From Massilia sp. Root418 (GTDB lineage: Bacteria > Pseudomonadota > Gammaproteobacteria > Burkholderiales > Burkholderiaceae_D): DNA of 64,000 nucleotides. The position numbers and the translations under genes are program-made. Location: contig NZ_LMEC01000011.1 of assembly GCF_001425265.1 (NCBI RefSeq), forward strand, positions 915,692 through 979,691, read 5' to 3'. The notes beneath the pieces are model-generated. The model was given only the letters and a program-made list of their open reading frames with translations, ran no database searches and was not told where the DNA came from. This document shows, in pieces, positions 62,266-64,000 of the stretch. Position 1 is the first letter of the stretch. Every line of letters starts with the position of its first letter.

Positions 62266-62309
62266 ATATTAGTCCGACTGCTAACTACGTGTCAACAGTC
62301 GGACTAATA
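62266..62309 (-). promoter_or_regulatory. Leftward prophage promoter (pL-like) with two operators
   Basis: Read on the minus strand: -35 TTGACA (62290-62295), an 18-bp spacer, -10 TAATAT (62266-62271). Two operator cores AGTCSGACT sit at 62271-62279 and 62297-62305, one against the -10 box and one just upstream of the -35 box. They form a perfect 14-bp inverted repeat (62267-62280 / 62296-62309). It drives variable gene 3 and the genes behind it. The same operator recurs at 63981-63989. Confidence 0.82.
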
Positions 62310-62349
62310 AATTGAAAGAAATTTTTAGAACGTTGATTTTTTTGAGCTT

Positions 62350-62631
62350 TTAGAACGGGGCAGGTTCGTCCGATTGGCGCAGAGTGTAGTGCTGCCAAAC
62401 TATCTCATCGGCGTTTAGCTCGGGAGCGATGTGGGTGAGATCGAAGGTTGCGTAGCTGCGTGAGAAGCCGCCGATACGCGGGCCTAGAAGGACGATGGGA
62501 AGTGCCCGGAATATAAGTTCCGCTTGGCGTAGCATCGCCTGGCCTGTGGCTGGATAGGTGGATTCTTCATCGACCTGTACTACAGCTAAGGTGATGCGTT
62601 TGACGGTAATGATTGCGGCGCGAAGTCTCAC
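62350..62631 (-). CDS. Small prophage protein, unknown
   Basis: The protein has 93 residues from a GTG start at 62631 (MRLRAAIITVKRITLAVVQV; LGPRIGGFSRSYATFDLTHI). No clear ribosome site and no recognised family. Its base composition is lower in GC than the operon to the left. Its stop lies 40 bp before the pL operators. Confidence 0.5.
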   Translation of the reverse strand: MRLRAAIITVKRITLAVVQVDEESTYPATGQAMLRQAELIFRALPIVLLGPRIGGFSRSYATFDLTHIAPELNADEIVWQHYTLRQSDEPAPF

Positions 62632-62658
62632 TTGCTGGCAATTAGTGCTATAAGATTG

Positions 62659-63108
62659 CTAAATGTCACCACATAGTTCTGACCAACGGTAATCCATTTT
62701 CCACTTTTCGCCGTTGTCGATTCGCGCAAACTCATCCGTAACAATATATCTGGCGGGATCACCGTAGCCACCCATGGCATTTTTTGCAGTAACAATACCG
62801 CATACCGCACCACTTTCCGGAGAAATAGCTACGCCTGAAAATCGTGCAGACTCGGGGTCTCGCAGCAGTCCGCGAATCCTCGTCTGGGCTTCATCGATCT
62901 TCTTTTCATCCGGAGTCTTCTTTTTTTGTGTGGCAATCTTGCTTGAGTCTGGGCTGCCCGTCGAAATACGGTCTATTGCATCAAAACATGCTGATTTTTT
63001 GCTGGGTGATTTGATCGCTGAGCAGGCGTCGCGAAGAACATCTTTATCGGATGCGCTCGCTGTTAGTGCGATAGCAAGGATGGGAAGCAATAGAACGACT
63101 GTTTTCAT
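62659..63108 (-). CDS. Secreted prophage cargo protein
   Basis: The protein has 149 residues. The signal peptide MKTVVLLLPILAIALTASAS ends before DKD. The C-terminal half (LLRDPESARFSGVAISPESG; CGIVTAKNAMGGYGDPARYI) resembles a family of small secreted or periplasmic proteins with the DPxSAxF...CGxVxAKNxxGGY pattern. It has four cysteines after the signal. Located between repressor and pL, it may be expressed in the lysogen (moron-like). Function unknown. Confidence 0.72.
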   Translation of the reverse strand: MKTVVLLLPILAIALTASASDKDVLRDACSAIKSPSKKSACFDAIDRISTGSPDSSKIATQKKKTPDEKKIDEAQTRIRGLLRDPESARFSGVAISPESGAVCGIVTAKNAMGGYGDPARYIVTDEFARIDNGEKWKMDYRWSELCGDI

Positions 63109-63154
63109 GATGAATCACCAAAGTAAAAAACATCAAATTTTTCAGTAACTGATA

Positions 63155-63943
63155 CTAGAGGCGGTCTCTAAAGTTGCGCGCTTGGAAGAATACAATGCGG
63201 CCGACTACATCGCATTCGCCGCTTTTGCATGGCTCCTGCCTATATTCTGGGTTGTCTGATGCTAGAAACCACTCGCGGCGTTCGTATTTCAGCCGCTTAA
63301 CGATTGCTTGTCCACGAAAATTAATAGCGAACATCTTGCCATTCACGCGTGCCTTGTCGCGAAGGTTTATAACGACGACGTCGCCTTCGTACATCGTCGG
63401 AGTCATGCTTTCGCCTTTTACCTTAATCGCCAGTAGTGATTTAGGATCAAAATCATTTTCTTCAATCCATTGGCGCGGCATATGCAACTTTTCATCACTA
63501 TCGAAATTCTCTGCCGTTTCGAAGTTAGTAATACCTGCTTGGAGATGTAGGGCGACCATTCGAATGGGGATAGTGACCGGCGCATGGGCGTCGTCGTCTG
63601 TGACCAAGAAGCCTCCCACAGTCTCGGCAGTCATTACAGCCTCTTCGACGTGAGGCACTACGGCCTCGGCGAACTTTGCAGCCTGATCGGCAAGCGTAGG
63701 GCTGAAATCGGCGAGCTGTGCGCCCAGAAGGTTGGCCAGCTTGATTCCCGCGTCGACGTTTAGCGGGATTTTGCCATTTAAATACTGGGCCAGCGCGCTC
63801 TGCCCAAATGGGAGGTCCTCGCACGCCGCCTCCTGCGATGAGGGAAGCCCTGCGTCGCGACGTTCCTTCTGCCATTTCTGGAAGAGGAATTTCAGTTTCG
63901 CTGCTTCGGCGAGTTGTTCATCTGATAGTGGGAGTGCTGGCAT
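63155..63943 (-). CDS. Prophage repressor, S24/LexA-like (CI type)
   Basis: The protein has 262 residues. An N-terminal helix-turn-helix (FGQSALAQYLNGKIPLNVDA) is followed by a linker and a C-terminal S24 domain. The autocleavage site HLQAGITN has Ala136-Gly137; the catalytic Ser179 is in VKGESMTPTMYEGDVVVIN and Lys216 in FRGQAIVKRLKYER. It should hold the lysogenic state and be cleaved when RecA is active. Operators AGTCSGACT flank it at 62271-62305 and 63981-63989. The ATG has only a weak upstream site. Confidence 0.9.
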   Translation of the reverse strand: MPALPLSDEQLAEAAKLKFLFQKWQKERRDAGLPSSQEAACEDLPFGQSALAQYLNGKIPLNVDAGIKLANLLGAQLADFSPTLADQAAKFAEAVVPHVEEAVMTAETVGGFLVTDDDAHAPVTIPIRMVALHLQAGITNFETAENFDSDEKLHMPRQWIEENDFDPKSLLAIKVKGESMTPTMYEGDVVVINLRDKARVNGKMFAINFRGQAIVKRLKYERREWFLASDNPEYRQEPCKSGECDVVGRIVFFQARNFRDRL

Positions 63944-63980
63944 TTTTCAACGATATAAGGAAAACTAATAAACTTCAATT

Positions 63981-63996
63981 AGTCGGACTGTTGACA
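63981..63996 (+). promoter_or_regulatory. Rightward early promoter (pR-like) operator and -35 box, cut by window edge
   Basis: The operator core AGTCGGACT (63981-63989) directly precedes TTGACA (63991-63996). The 20 bp around them match the pL region at 62288-62309 (minus strand) with one difference. The -10 box and any further operators lie beyond the window. It would drive the rightward early genes away from the repressor. Confidence 0.72.
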
Positions 63997-64000
63997 CGCG

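Larger units (their letters stand above)
51573..64000. mobile_element. Left part of a tRNA-Pro-integrated prophage carrying a DGR
   Basis: Integrase, DUF4224, a leftward early operon, and a CI/LexA-type repressor with operators occupy this span in lambda-like order. The right boundary, lysis, head and tail genes are not in view. Transcription of all well-supported genes is leftward except the promoter at the right edge. The base composition around 62240-64000 is visibly lower in GC than the rest, as in many immunity regions. Confidence 0.88.

Noticed and set aside
51573..64000. Satellite element or integrative plasmid instead of prophage
   Set aside because: The repressor-operator layout, DUF2303 and DUF4224 genes and the phage-type methyltransferase fit a prophage better, although no structural genes are in view to prove it.

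Overview
The window is high-GC DNA from a betaproteobacterium, most likely Oxalobacteraceae (Massilia/Duganella/Telluria type). The evidence is protein style: a Gram-negative porin of the betaproteobacterial type, a TctD/TctE pair beside a TctC protein, an LplT-PlsC fusion, and long GGGGTC/GACCCC hairpin terminators. This assignment is inference from sequence style, not a database result.

Positions 1-51490 are ordinary chromosome. In order they hold: the 3' part of a secreted filamentous-haemagglutinin-like exoprotein with a long PPVTPP tract, overlapped by a FecR-domain gene; cueR and a copZ copper chaperone with a textbook CueR promoter; a TSUP permease and a GST; phoH (PIN-PhoH), bcp and an Mth938 protein; alaA and hom; a PL9-like pectate lyase; a BON protein and a chemoreceptor; a glrK-qseG-glrR-like operon; tctDE next to a porin, a TctC protein, a complete ferric-type ABC importer and an AbrB-family membrane protein; a CsgG/DUF4810/DUF799 lipoprotein trio; a TonB-like protein; a NarXL-like two-component pair; DUF3999 and DUF2145 genes; an XRE regulator; an LplT-PlsC fusion; a two-domain KaiC ATPase with a hybrid histidine kinase; an RND efflux operon; a TetR regulator, an FAH hydrolase and a sirtuin.

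From tRNA-Pro(GGG) at 51496-51572 to the right edge lies the left part of a prophage. It starts with an integrase that abuts the tRNA and a DUF4224 gene. Nearly all visible genes lie on the minus strand in one long run of short gaps and ATGA overlaps. Near the right edge are an S24 (LexA/CI-like) repressor with its autocleavage A-G site, a leftward promoter wrapped in two AGTCSGACT operators, and a matching operator plus -35 box facing right at the window edge. This is a lambda-like immunity region. No structural phage genes are in view; they are presumably to the right.

The main discovery is a complete diversity-generating retroelement (DGR) in this leftward operon: a reverse transcriptase, a 109-bp template repeat (TR), an Avd accessory gene, and three separate variable-protein genes, each carrying a copy of the repeat (VR1-VR3). 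Comparing the TR with the three VRs by eye gives 12, 10 and 9 substitutions; all 31 fall on template adenines, the signature of adenine-specific mutagenic retrohoming. The first gene after the repressor-controlled promoter is itself a DGR target, so diversification may be tied to prophage induction. The only start codon of the reverse transcriptase frame lies inside the TR, and the same operon carries a C5 cytosine methyltransferase overlapping the reverse transcriptase gene.
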